From NCBI GenBank assembly GCA_947646735.1, contig CANTFK010000800.1, positions 434,001 through 498,000 on the forward strand: a stretch of 64,000 nucleotides of DNA, read 5' to 3'. Position 1 is the stretch's first letter. The number at the start of each line of letters is the position of its first letter. The DNA comes from Peronospora farinosa. Its lineage: Eukaryota; Oomycota; Peronosporomycetes; Peronosporales; Peronosporaceae. The position numbers and the translations under genes are program-made. This document shows, piece by piece, positions 21,001-32,100 of the stretch. A model generated the notes under the pieces. The model had not been told where the DNA came from. It worked only from the letters and a program-made list of their open reading frames with translations, and did no database searches.

Positions 21001-21770
21001 TCACCCGTAGTCAACACGACAATGTCACCAGTGACAAGTTGCTCGCTTGGAATCTGCACTTGTCGGCCGCCATCGCGTAGCACCACACACTGCGGCGACG
21101 TCATCTTTTGTAACGCCTCAAGAGCGTTACTGGCATTATGCTCTTGGACCGTCGCAACGATTGCATTTAGCGTCACAATAGCAATGATAGCGAGACCTTC
21201 AACGTACTCTTGCAAAGCAATCGAAGCCACGGCTGCAGTCATCAGCAGACCAATGATCACGTTCGTGAACTGCAACAGGAAAATAATATAGACAGAAGAT
21301 TTCTTCTCTGCATCAAGAGAGTTGGAGCCATTTTGGTCCAGCCGTTGACGGGCAATCTCAGTGTCAAGGCCGTATTTGGCGTCCACGTTGAGGTGCTGGA
21401 GGATAGTAGCTACTGGCTTATCGTGCCAGACCCAATGATCCTCTTGGTAATCGACTTGAGCAAAAGATTCCTGAGTTTTTAGTGGATCTGTAGCTACGAG
21501 ACGCTCCGCGTCACTCAAGAACCGATTGCGATGCGATGCACGCGAGCGCTCGCTGACTGTAGCGTCGAAGGCGACGGGCTGCTTATCAGTTCGTAATTGA
21601 TTCTTCTTCTTGTCATTCGTAGCGTTAGCTCTAGGAGTGCGCACTCTAGCGTAAGACAAAGAAAGGGAAACCCGTGTCTCCTCGGCTGCGTCTTGCAGCA
21701 ATGTTGTTTGTGTGAATTTACTCGAGTCTACACATGAGATTTGGTTATACAAGTCTGGGGGATCGGCCAT
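18096..21770 (-). CDS. P2-type cation-transporting ATPase
   Basis: 1,224 residues, single exon. The phosphorylation motif [13 protein letters not shown] has Asp466; the actuator TGES motif and the hinge [22 protein letters not shown] are complete. [16 protein letters not shown] in TM4 has the PEGL ion-site motif of SERCA/PMR1-like pumps. It has a long N-terminal cytosolic region (about 130 residues) and, after the last membrane segments, a coiled-coil-like tail. A large lumenal loop between the late membrane segments contains several cysteines. Calcium or sodium/potassium are the possible ions: PEGL favours the calcium branch, while the TM4-phosphorylation-site spacing does not exclude protist-type Na/K (IIC/IID) pumps. 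The long plus-strand frames over it (19942-20697 and others) are shadows. Confidence 0.9.
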   Translation of the reverse strand: [1224 protein letters not shown]

Positions 21771-22402
21771 TCAAGGGCGAAAACAGCGCGGGAATGAAAC
21801 GAGATTGGAAAGAAAGAAAAAGACTTGGGAATGACTGACTTCAATGCGGCAAATTTGAAAGTGATCACAAATGCGGAAGTGGGGGGGGACGGTTTGACCT
21901 GCATTCTTTCATTTCCGTTGTTGAAGTTGTCGTAGGAGTACAGTACGGATACTTAAGTTCAATCTAATTAGAAAAAGTTTGCCTGTGATATTACATTTAT
22001 TCTAAAATTGAATAATATTGATCCATAGTATGTACGAAAAAGGTACTTTCGAATACCTCACGAGAAGGTGTTCTGAAATTTATTCTATTTTCTGGTGATT
22101 TTGAATGCAGATAAATTGCAGTCTCATGAGAAAGGGCCACCTCTCAAATCTTGTTGTCGGCTCCTTTTTTCGAACTTGTACTGTACTGTACCGGTAACCG
22201 TAAAATTTGTAACGGTATGTCGATAGGTCGGTCATGAAGGTTGAACTTTGTGCCCTATATGCACACGAACGATATTATCAGCCAAGAGACTCTGATGAAT
22301 CACAGAGGTACACACTGAGACCACATCAGCAACGACGGTGACTGCTTTCTCCACAATTGACGTTGACTCAGATCCCGTGCGAGTCAAACACTTCCTTACC
22401 AA
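21771..22402. other. Intergenic, AT-rich
   Basis: About 630 bases upstream of the ATPase and downstream of the importin-alpha-like gene. It contains a G-run (GGGGGGG) near 21882-21888 and a short CGGTAACCG palindrome-like site near 22192-22200. No gene is seen. Confidence 0.5.
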
Positions 22403-24521
22403 TTAACTCTGGTTAAAGTTGAATTGGACGTCACCTTGCACCGGTTGGAAGTTGAGCTTCTCGCCGGTCTGCTCTGACCGCACCACGGCCGGCGCTAGCA
22501 TTGAGTCGGTCTCATCGACCTCGCTATCAAACCATGTGTCTATCAACTGCGACGCCATGCTGCTAACATCGTCGTTCTGGTCGTACGACAGCTCCTCTAT
22601 CTTTGCCAGACACCCGCTTTCCTCGACTGCTATGCGGCCTTCCTGTAGATCCTTCTGTAACAAGCTCTCGATCGCCTCCAAGATGACCAACTCCACCATC
22701 GGGTCTTCCCACTCGTCAAGAAGTGGGCAGAACGAATGCAGCACGCCCATACGCACCACTTCCTTAACGAACTCGATGTTTGCTCTCACAATGATGTTGC
22801 AAATGGCCCACGTAGCCTCGCGCTTCACACCATATTCTGCCCACGACATCTGCTCCACTAACCCAGCAATTACTCCAGGAGCATTCATCATTGCAACTAC
22901 CTGCTCTTCTTGTCCACCAGCAATATTCGACAACATCCAGCACGCTTCTTCGCGCACCGCTCGACTGGTTGTGGTCATCACGCTCGGTATCACTTCTAGC
23001 AGCTTAGCATCAATCACGGCCTGAGAAAACGAGATTTCCGCGGACACAATGTTGCCCAGTAGTCGCAGCACCGGCGCGAGGATGATACTGCTTTGAGAAA
23101 TGTACAGAAGCTCAACAAGTCGGGGACACAAACCTGCATTAACAATACCACCAACAACGTCGGTATCGTGCAATGTCATTTCGACAAGTGCCCAGCAGCT
23201 ATCACACAACGTGAGTACTTGCTCATCCAAAAGATCGGTTTCTTCGTCCTCGTCTTCGTCTTCACCAATTGCATCATCCATGACCTGCAGCGGGCGCATG
23301 CCTGCCTTCTTCGCTTGAAATACCATGTTCTCGCCAGTCTCGAAGTTCACGTCAACATCCATGACCTCCACGGTCGCAGCATCCACTTCGCGCACAAACC
23401 GGACGACAGCAATATCGTTTGGAGCAGGCTTGCCCGTGTTAATCTACCTCAAAAGGGACATGGTCAGGCTATATTCAGTATTATTGTTAGCTTTTAACGA
23501 GCCAAGAATAGTAAAGTGAACGTACCTCAAAGATTCGCCACGGGGCAATGGCCGCTGTCTTTTTAAACTTGATCGCGTCGCCATCTTGACCATTCGCTGA
23601 GACAAAGTTACTTACTTTTTCATTCGATAGTTGCAAGATAATACTCGACAACACCTCCATCATCTCTCGCTTCGTGTTTGGTACCATCACGCCACTCTTA
23701 TCCATCACATCTGGAAACTCTACAAGACTGCGCAACAACCACACTGCCGCGCGACGAAGAGCCGGTGTAGCCATCCGAATATGAGGCAGCACCATACTAG
23801 GTGGACACAATTTCACGATCTCCTCGCAGCATTCAGCAGACGCGGACGCAATGTTGCCTAGACACCAAGCAGCCTGAATCTGCAGCTCTGAGATACCAGA
23901 CTGAAACAGTTGTACAAGCTTCGGGACTGCACCCGATGCAATCACAGCATTAGCCTTGTCCATAGATGAAATGAATCGTAGCGCAAAGGCCGCGTCCGAA
24001 TGCAGCTGCACTGCAATGACGTCCGACAAGTTCTCGTTCAAAATAGCCACAAAAGAAGGCAACGCAGCCAAGATGGTGCACCATAGACCTTCATGTTGTG
24101 AGTCGTTCTCGTCAAAGAGCGGCGGTACGCCACTCGACAGCAAGTATACAAAGGCACGCACAGACTTTTGTCTCGTCAGCGCGTCTGGACGTTGGATGCC
24201 TGTAGCAATAGCAGTAGTACAGTAACAAACAATAGTGTTATTATATCTAGTATATTACTTAATGCATTCAATAGTAGTAGCAGACGTACCTAATAGTAAA
24301 GCCTGAGATCGAGAGGCCAAATTGAGTAAAAGTTCCTTGCGACTTGCGGTCTGTGCGGCTGCCGATGGATGATTTGCTTTGAGGTTACGGCGTGTAGCAT
24401 AAGCATCTTCCTTCTTGGATTTACGGATAGATAACATTGTCTCTTGGCGGTTACGGCGTCCCGTGAGCATACCTACATTGCCACCCACTTTGACGAACTT
24501 GCGCGCCTTGGGAGTCGACAT
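22403..24521 (-). CDS. Importin-alpha-like karyopherin (IBB plus armadillo repeats)
   Basis: Three exons on the minus strand, 24521..24290, 24199..23526 and 23443..22403, with 90- and 82-nt introns, giving 648 residues. The N-terminus has an importin-beta-binding-like basic helix (GRRNRQETMLSIRKSKKED then RRN). Armadillo repeats follow with the typical W..N signature for binding nuclear localisation signals: AAWCLGNIAS, ACWMLSNIAGG and ATWAICNII. An acidic insert (GEDEDEDEET) lies in the middle of the repeat array. It should be a cytoplasm-to-nucleus cargo adaptor. It is more divergent than canonical importin-alpha 1/3/5 and resembles the plant IMPA9-type group; that assignment is tentative. 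Confidence 0.82.
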
Positions 24522-24913
24522 TACGCTGATTCACTTGATGTTAGTATGTGACCATGCGGACATACCTAACACGTACTTTTAAATCGTACGTAGAAGGAGC
24601 ACCACTGTAAGTAAAACATGCAGAGGACTGTATTGTATCGTATAAGTACGAATGAGAAGTACGCAATAAGTGCGACTACAAATCCTCACTTCTTTTTAAT
24701 TATGTCCGTCCACACCAACTGAGATAGATGTTTGCTTGAGGAATGCCTCCTTCTTTCGAAATTGTGACAAAAGTCGTACCTATCGAGAAAACAAGCTTCA
24801 CCCGCACATAATGGTCACTCTTTGTCGATGTAATACAAGTAAGTTATTGAGAATGTCGCTTTATGAAACGTGTTACCTGTAGTTGACGAACAAAATAAAA
24901 GCATAATTACTAC
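24522..24913. other. Intergenic
   Basis: About 390 bases between the importin-alpha-like start and the 3' end of the GH32 gene, AT-rich, with no ORF or repeat that I can support. It should hold the importin-alpha promoter. Confidence 0.5.
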
Positions 24914-26773
24914 CTAAAATTGCTTTGCCTTACGCGGGTCGGACCAAGCGGGTTTCGGGTTCGTCCAGACACGCACATTCTCAAACTTGGCTTTACCCGT
25001 AGCCTTCAATGCGATGCCATCCGATTTCGTCTTGCTAGCACACGGATAGATTCGAGCTGACAGGGAAAAGCGGTCGTTTACAAACACCTCGACACTGGAC
25101 ACGTCCACAAATACGTGAAAACGCAGCTTCTCACGAGCAGTTTCACACACGTCGTTCTTTGAACCCGTAAAGAGGTCGTACAGGTAAAAGTGGCCCCAAA
25201 CCGACTCCGAGGCAGGTTTCATCTTATAGTCCGCGAACACGGCACAGGTCGCACTTGAACTTCTCGAGCGGTTAATGATCACCTTCTTCTGTTTGTCATC
25301 ATACATGATGGTCGTCACCTCGTCACCATCCGAGCTGCGACGAACCTCGAAACCAACCTTGCTACCACGCTCAAAATTAGAGACCTCAGCAATCAGTTCA
25401 AACGAAGTACCCGTTGAGCTCAACACACGCGAGCCATGGTTGATCGACATTCTCGTAATATGTTCGAGCGCATCATTGTTGCGTAGGAGCTGTAGGTCGC
25501 TCAGTGGTTTCATACCAAGCGTTTTGATGGTTTTTTTCTGCTTGATCATGCCATTGCTGCACTCGACGTCTTCCCAGTTGAACACGATCGTGTCGCCTAA
25601 GCCTACGAGACGGTTTTCCACATCGTAGATGTCACGAACGATAGCAACAGTCACTTCACGCTGCAACGAAAGGATACCGTCCCAGCCTTGAGGCTGTCCC
25701 TTCTTAAAGTTGTTGTCCTCAGTGAGCCAGCCAACAAGAACATTTTTACCATCCTTGTTCGTGTACATGTTACCGGCGTACCATTCGCTGCGGTCCACTA
25801 TGCCCACTGTGTTAGGAATAAACCGACTTGCTCCCATGTCCATCTTGGCACCTTTGCCATGACCGGAGAACGATCCAAACGCCCACATGACGTATCGATC
25901 CGGTTCACTCTCAGCAGCGAACAGTAACACATTGTGGGAATAACCGTCCTCGTCCTTTATTTCAAGGTAGACAGGCATCTCAAAGTTATAGCCGTAGCTT
26001 TCACTGTAGCGAGAGAATGTCGTGTTTTTCTCTGGGGCAAATAGGAACCCCTTGTACTCCCAGTTCACGTAGTCTACCGCATGATACAGGAAGAGACGCG
26101 GACCTTCATCTCGGACACCACCGGCAATGATAAGGTAGTTACTGCCTTTCGAGGCGTCGTATCCGAAATGTGCGTCCAGCGACTTTGAGTGGAACGGGGA
26201 CGGATCGCGCCAGCCAGTCACACTGAGATCCGGCGGTGGGTATTTAATTAGAGGCTTCGTGTCCTTCTGCCAGGTCTTACCGTTATCGTCGGTGGTGGCA
26301 TACATGACATGCTCACCGTTCAAGTATGGTTTCTTCCAGGCAATGCCAATAGCAGTGACAGAAGTGTAGAATATCGTTGTTTTATTGGCAATAGCATTCT
26401 TCATTGTGTAGCCCGAAAACACACCTTTGTGGTCCCACTTGTTCTCCTTCGGGAGCAGTGCATCTGGGTAGTCTTCCCAGAAAACCTGATCCTTCGAGAC
26501 AGCGTGACCCCAGGTCATATTTCCCCAGATCGTCGAGGACGGGTTTGACTGGTAGAACATGTGGTACAGGTTCGTGACCTCATCGTAATACGCACCACAC
26601 GGGTCATTCATCCAATTCTTGCGTGCCATGAAGTGAAAAATCGGGCGGAACTGATCAAACAGCTTCGACCCGGGCCTAGCCGGCACGATATTCAGGGCAG
26701 TAGCCGGCTGAGGACTGAAGGCAAGAGTGGCAACGAAAGCACCAAAGGCCACGATACTCGGGAATATCTGCAT
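24914..26773 (-). CDS. Secreted GH32 beta-fructofuranosidase (invertase)
   Basis: 619 residues from the ATG at 26773; the frame continues upstream only to a TTG. The first about 26 residues are a signal peptide (hydrophobic core IVAFGAFVATLAF ending near ATA). GH32 signatures: WMNDPCG with nucleophile Asp57 (the usual NDPNG with Cys for Asn), WRDPSPF with Asp190, and NFEMP with acid/base Glu265, where the usual E-C is E-M. A C-terminal beta-sandwich with SVEVFVND closes the fold. It releases fructose from sucrose or fructans outside the cell. GH32 genes in oomycetes have been proposed as acquired from fungi; the sequence here cannot prove this. The active-site Cys and Met substitutions may alter specificity. 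Confidence 0.92.
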   Translation of the reverse strand: MQIFPSIVAFGAFVATLAFSPQPATALNIVPARPGSKLFDQFRPIFHFMARKNWMNDPCGAYYDEVTNLYHMFYQSNPSSTIWGNMTWGHAVSKDQVFWEDYPDALLPKENKWDHKGVFSGYTMKNAIANKTTIFYTSVTAIGIAWKKPYLNGEHVMYATTDDNGKTWQKDTKPLIKYPPPDLSVTGWRDPSPFHSKSLDAHFGYDASKGSNYLIIAGGVRDEGPRLFLYHAVDYVNWEYKGFLFAPEKNTTFSRYSESYGYNFEMPVYLEIKDEDGYSHNVLLFAAESEPDRYVMWAFGSFSGHGKGAKMDMGASRFIPNTVGIVDRSEWYAGNMYTNKDGKNVLVGWLTEDNNFKKGQPQGWDGILSLQREVTVAIVRDIYDVENRLVGLGDTIVFNWEDVECSNGMIKQKKTIKTLGMKPLSDLQLLRNNDALEHITRMSINHGSRVLSSTGTSFELIAEVSNFERGSKVGFEVRRSSDGDEVTTIMYDDKQKKVIINRSRSSSATCAVFADYKMKPASESVWGHFYLYDLFTGSKNDVCETAREKLRFHVFVDVSSVEVFVNDRFSLSARIYPCASKTKSDGIALKATGKAKFENVRVWTNPKPAWSDPRKAKQF

Positions 26774-28778
26774 GGTTGGTAGCGAAAAAGCAAAGATCAA
26801 CCGGTTGAGAAGTTGCTTGGACGATGCAAATTGAATTGTGAACTGATAGAGACATCTTGGCCCTCAAAAGCTTGAGATCAAAGGCCCAACATGAAGGCTC
26901 AACATGGAGGACTCGCTCTGTGCTTGAAGTTGAGCGTAGCTTATGCTTTTCCTGATGAAACCTTGTCCTTTTTGCAACATGTTGAGCTTGACTTGCACAC
27001 CGGCTTGGCTGAGCCAGTAAAAATTCCAGCAATATCGTCTATCAAAACGGTGTAACTGATGCTAACGCTTCTGATGTTGCAGATGCGAACTCTGTGCTCT
27101 ATTTTGATTCCAGGATACCTGATCTGAGCCTGATACAAGCAGGTCATACATACTGAGGGAGCATATCTTTCTCGATAAGTTCAAGCCAGCCGCCATCAAT
27201 AGTGTGACTCGCTGAAAAAAAATGCCAATGTCTTTGTCATGTGGTACGGTTGAAGATTACTGCTCCGCACTTGAAGAAAAAGCTGGTACCGGCCCCAACT
27301 GTTGTGCAAATTGTTTTGAAAAAGCATCCCCATAACACACCAAGCAGCATGATCAAGCCAGTACAGTGTCACACAAGCAATTGCTTGAACAGATAGAATA
27401 TACCACCGTTGTGAATCTAGAAATTTGCCGTGCAAGTTCAACCGTAAGTAATTGATAATAGCATGTGCAATACGTACAAGTAACACGCAGAGCAGGGTTT
27501 GTAGGCGAGGAGGATTCAAAGAACCGCAGTTCATCACCAGCTGACCCAACTGAACATGTCGAAATGTGCGACGCGTTCACTAGAGCCAATTTCAAAGGAG
27601 TATGCTGCAACAATGTTATGTCAAGTTTAACAAGAGTTCTCTAGGAAAGCTTTAATTTGCTCGTCGTATTGAACCGTAGTACGTGGTCACATCATTTCGG
27701 AGAAGCAGATCGTCGGAACGGACACGGGGCAAACCCTGCACAGAATTGGCCTACATTTTAACGATTGTGTTCGAAAAAAAGCATCACTCAAATGTCTCTT
27801 CGTCGTACATACGAGTCGCTCATTTGTGCGGATTTTGCGACTAATTGAATTGAACTGTCGTTGCTGTATGATGCGATACGTATTGAGCAATGCAAGATTG
27901 CGACGGTGTAGCCATGATGGTTCCCCATGGTCGCTTCAATTGCAAAGCATTTAGCAACTTTTGAGCCATGCGGTGGTAGGTAAGCTTATAGTTATTCGTT
28001 TGTAAAACAGTCGCTTGTAAAATGTACTGAAATGAAATAATTAATCGTGGATTCACGGACTTGTATGACGTGCCACCCCTCCTCTGTATAGCATATAAAT
28101 GTAATTTGCAGATAGTACTGCGTTTGAATATAAAATAGTAAAATGAAAGACATATTTTGACCAATTCACTAAGTTCGTATACAATCAAGTTTGTATACAC
28201 TCAACGGTCACATGTGTAAATTCATTCATCACAATGTGACCGCTGTTCTTATAAAAGTTGACGAAGAATGGCTTTAGTAGTATACTACCAAACTAGTCTA
28301 TTCCAACATCATCAATCACATCTACGCTTTATAATTCCAGAACTCAAATTTACAAATGAGGTAGTATTCTACCACCCTGACCATTCTACAGCTACAAAGT
28401 CGTCGCATACAAGACTCCTCCATATTCCTCTAAGCCTACGTCAATGCATTCAAGTCTTGAATAAACATAATGATATCATCCGTTCCAATGGTCTTGTACA
28501 AAACAAGCAGCATTTACGATGGTCAAAGATCACTTGCATTCTACTTGAAAAGAGTAGATGACAATTACTCATCACGTTACATTGTACCTTCCACACTGTG
28601 AATATCCAGCACGTCTCCATTATTTATTCCCATCAAGTGAAACGAGAAGACTTGATAGACCGGGGTTCGGCCGGTCTCATCGACTGATCTAAAAGTACTT
28701 ACTTGGTCCATCCATCATGACCCGCAAGTCTCTCGTAATTTTCACTTGATTTAAGTATACGATTGTCTCAAATTCGTA

Positions 28779-28790
28779 GGGGGGGGGGGG
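28779..28790 (+). repeat. Poly-G run of 12
   Basis: An uninterrupted run of twelve G. It is G-quadruplex-prone only in combination with other runs. Such homopolymers are also places where assembly length errors occur. Confidence 0.9.
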
Positions 28791-28999
28791 TCCTCCTACC
28801 TGACCTTTTTCGTTGCAAAGGTGCTTCACCAGTAGTTCCTTTACATCCTCTCGATCGGTTCACCGCAGTTTTTATCACTCTTCTTTCCCGCCGTTCGTCT
28901 GTTTATCTTCCCCTCTCTCTCTTTGTACCAAGTGGCATTGTCACTTCCAATCGTCACAGTCAAAAAAAGGAGAAGAAAACGCTTCCTTCTCCTCCTTCT

Positions 29000-29046
29000 C
29001 TTCTTCTTCTTCTTCTTCTTCTTCTTCTTCTTCTTCTTCTTCTTCT
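29000..29046 (+). repeat. TTC microsatellite in 5' region of poly(A) polymerase gene
   Basis: About 15 pure TTC copies inside a longer pyrimidine-rich stretch (28980-29060) immediately upstream of the start codon at 29130. It probably lies in the 5' UTR or core promoter. Confidence 0.9.
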
Positions 29047-29129
29047 CTCCTTCCTTCTCAGTCTAAACCTTTCAAGCACGAATTGATAGAAAGAAAGCGT
29101 TCCTTTGTCTTTTTCTTTGCAACAGAGTG

Positions 29130-32100
29130 ATGCCGATTCAGGAGGACTTAATCGACGTGCAAAAGCAGCGTGTCTTTTCGTTTAAAGACGTGGTAGTACG
29201 ACCACCATCGACATCAAGACGTACCAAGAACAAGTTGTCTATGGTTGTCAACAATCAAAGCAGTAAGAAAGAAAAGAAGACGCGGACAAAAGGACCACGG
29301 ACGATTCGGTCGCGTAGCATTGACAAGATTGTAGAGAGTTCGAGCTTTACAAAACGTTGCGAGGCGTTGAAATCACCTCAGAAACGAAACCATGACGAGC
29401 CAAAAGGAGAAAACAATCCGTGGACAATTCCAAGTCGACGGACACCTGCATCTCGTGGAAACTTGGAGACGGTGAAAAAGGTGACACCATTGGAACAAAT
29501 GTGTAAGCGTGAAGAATTGGTGTGTCATACGACCGAGAGCTTGGAAGGACGGAAACGAGCAGCTCGGACAATGTCGAGCTCTTTTGAAACGAGTTTGTTG
29601 CTGGAAAAAGACGATCAGTTGAATGGAAAAAGTGGCAGCTCTCGACTTTGTGCAGTGTCGGAGGAGCGACCGCTTGGGTGTCAAGATTCTTTGACGTTGG
29701 GTGGGCCTACATTTGAGTCAGATACTCGTGAAACACTTTCTATTACGTCAGGTGACAGCAGCCCTGATAAAGTGGATGAAAGAGGTCATGTGTCGAAGAA
29801 GACGGAGAAGAAGGAAGACATTCGGTGTCTTATATCTAGCGCCTCTCAGCTGCGTAGTCCCATTGTGTCTATCTCATCTCCGTCAAGGACCTTGTTTTGT
29901 AGAGGCGAAGGACTTGTTTGTTCTCATGAAAGGGATCTGGCAGTTGGGTGTTCCACAAGTAGTAGACACCAGACGCGTAAAGGATTGGAGAGTGACGATG
30001 ACTTTTTGGATTGCGACGATACCAACAGTGAATCTACTGCCGATTCTTCGTGTCCGAGTCCTCACCACAGTCCGCTGTCGCACTTTGGCTCACACCGCCG
30101 CTGTGACTTGAACGAGATGGAGGCGTGCCAAGAAGACGACGAGTTGCTGAGTATGTTATCGAAATGTGAAGAAGAGGATGCAGAAGCGTACATGCTGCTA
30201 GATCGGATAAACAACTTGTCGCTAGAGTTTGTGGCGAACCGAGAGTACGAAGAGTCAAATGCTCTATCATGGTCCGTGCAGCATGCAGCTCAACAAGGCG
30301 TAATATCTACGCAGTTGCAGCAGAATCTGCTTACAAATATCTGCGAAGGGTATCTTGACGACGCCCGGGATGTATTGTACCACAAGTGTCATCTAGTGCC
30401 AGCAGTCGGCGGTGTCATGGAGAGCCCGATGCAGCCGACAATGGATCCAAATGCGTTGCAGTCGTTTGCAGATTATGTGAATAGCATATCACCCACTGAC
30501 TTGCCTGAAGCTCGCATACACAAATTACATGTGCTCAAGAAGATGTCAGATCTGCTTACAAAGTGGGTGAAAGTGGTCGGGCGCAAGCGCGAGCTGAGTG
30601 AAGAGCATATCACGTTGACAAAGGGATCTCTATTTCTTGCGGGTTCATATCGTCTAGGTTTGGATGACCCCAATTCCGACATTGATGCTGTGTGTGTGAC
30701 GCCATGGCATGTGACCCACGACGACTTTTTTGGGTCGTTCTGTCATCTACTGGAAAGGACGCCTGGAGTCTCTCACCTTGCACCTGTGCCTAATGCGTAT
30801 GTGCCACTAATTTCATTGTCTTTCTTGGGGGTACGGATGGATTTGCTCTTTGCGCGACTACCTGTATCAAGTGTGGAGTCGAACCAGAATATTGATTCGG
30901 ACCACATGCTAGTTGGCGTGAATGAAACCTCGATGAAGGCTCTAAACGCCCCGCGTGTCAGCTCCATGTTGTTGTGTTTAGTGCCAAGACGTCGCCATTA
31001 CCGAATAGTGCTACGAGCCGTGCGCGCATGGGCGCGGTGTCGTGGAATCTACTCGGCCAAACTGGGATACTTGGGTGGAATTAGCTGGGCTATCCTGGTT
31101 GCATTTGTGTGTCAACTGTATCCGAACGCAGAGCCCGCAAAGATATTTGTGCGTTTCTTCCAAGTACTGTCAGAGTGGCAATGGCCACAACCTGTTATGC
31201 TAAACATGATCTACGATGCAGGACTTGGATTTGATATGTGGGATCCCCGTGAGAATGTGTTTGATCGATCGCATATCATGCCGATTATCACGCCGGCGTA
31301 TCCGCATATGAACTCGTCCGTCCAAGTCTCGCAATCTACGTTCTCTGTAATGTATGAGGAATTGTGGCGTGCGCGGTACTTGGCTGAGATTGCCGTGGGT
31401 ATCTCCAAGCCATTTTCTGCGGCTTCTCTTTCACCCGAGAGCTCAGAAGCTGACTTGAAAGCAGCGGTAGTATGTATGGCCACGTCAATGCCTTCCTTCG
31501 ATCAGCCGCTCAATGCAGTTCACTCGATTCGAGGTGAATCTGAGGCTATTCCGGGTGTGTATGAAGCAGGTGTATGGGACAAGCTGTTCCAGACGTCCAA
31601 TTTCTTTATCCGGTACAGCTCCTACATGGTGTTTAACTTCGAGGCGGCCTCTGAACGTGCAATGCACAAGTGGGGAATGTTTGTTCAATCGCGAATTCGG
31701 AAGCTTGTTGACAGCCTTTACCACATCTCGCCAGTTTCGCGAGTACATGCGTACCCTCAATATTTCGCCCACGTATGCGACGCCGAACATCAGAGACCTG
31801 GTTCGTGTATGTTTATTGGCATTGAGTTCCACTACCGCCGACATCAAACTGTTCAGCCGAAAGATGACCCGGAGGTGAAGAAAACGTTAGAGCAGACGAT
31901 TCGGTTTTTCTTGGCGACAGATTTGCAGCAGATGGAGGACAAGCAGCCCGATATGGCGGCTGATGCCAAGGTGGTGAGCTGGAAAGAGCTGCCGGAATTT
32001 GTTTTTCGTTCAGGTCGTAGCCATGCCGCTCTGGAGCGTACAAAGTACACTGATGACTTGGAAAAGATGGGGTTTTCTCGCTGCAATACACCTTCTTTCC

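Larger units (their letters stand above)
26774..29129. other. 2.3-kb region without a supported gene
   Basis: Many short frames occur on both strands (up to about 119 codons) without recognised motifs, and none has a convincing splice-compatible partner. The stretch 28200-28740 on the minus strand has GTAAGT and GTACAA donor-like sites and short frames that could be exons of a small unrecognised gene, but I could not assemble one. It contains a 12-base G run at 28779-28790 and a TTC microsatellite just before the poly(A) polymerase start. Confidence 0.45.

Noticed and set aside
27196..27613. Minus-strand frames of 86-117 codons in the gene-empty zone
   Set aside because: They overlap each other, have alternative (non-ATG-supported) contexts and no motif or splice partner.
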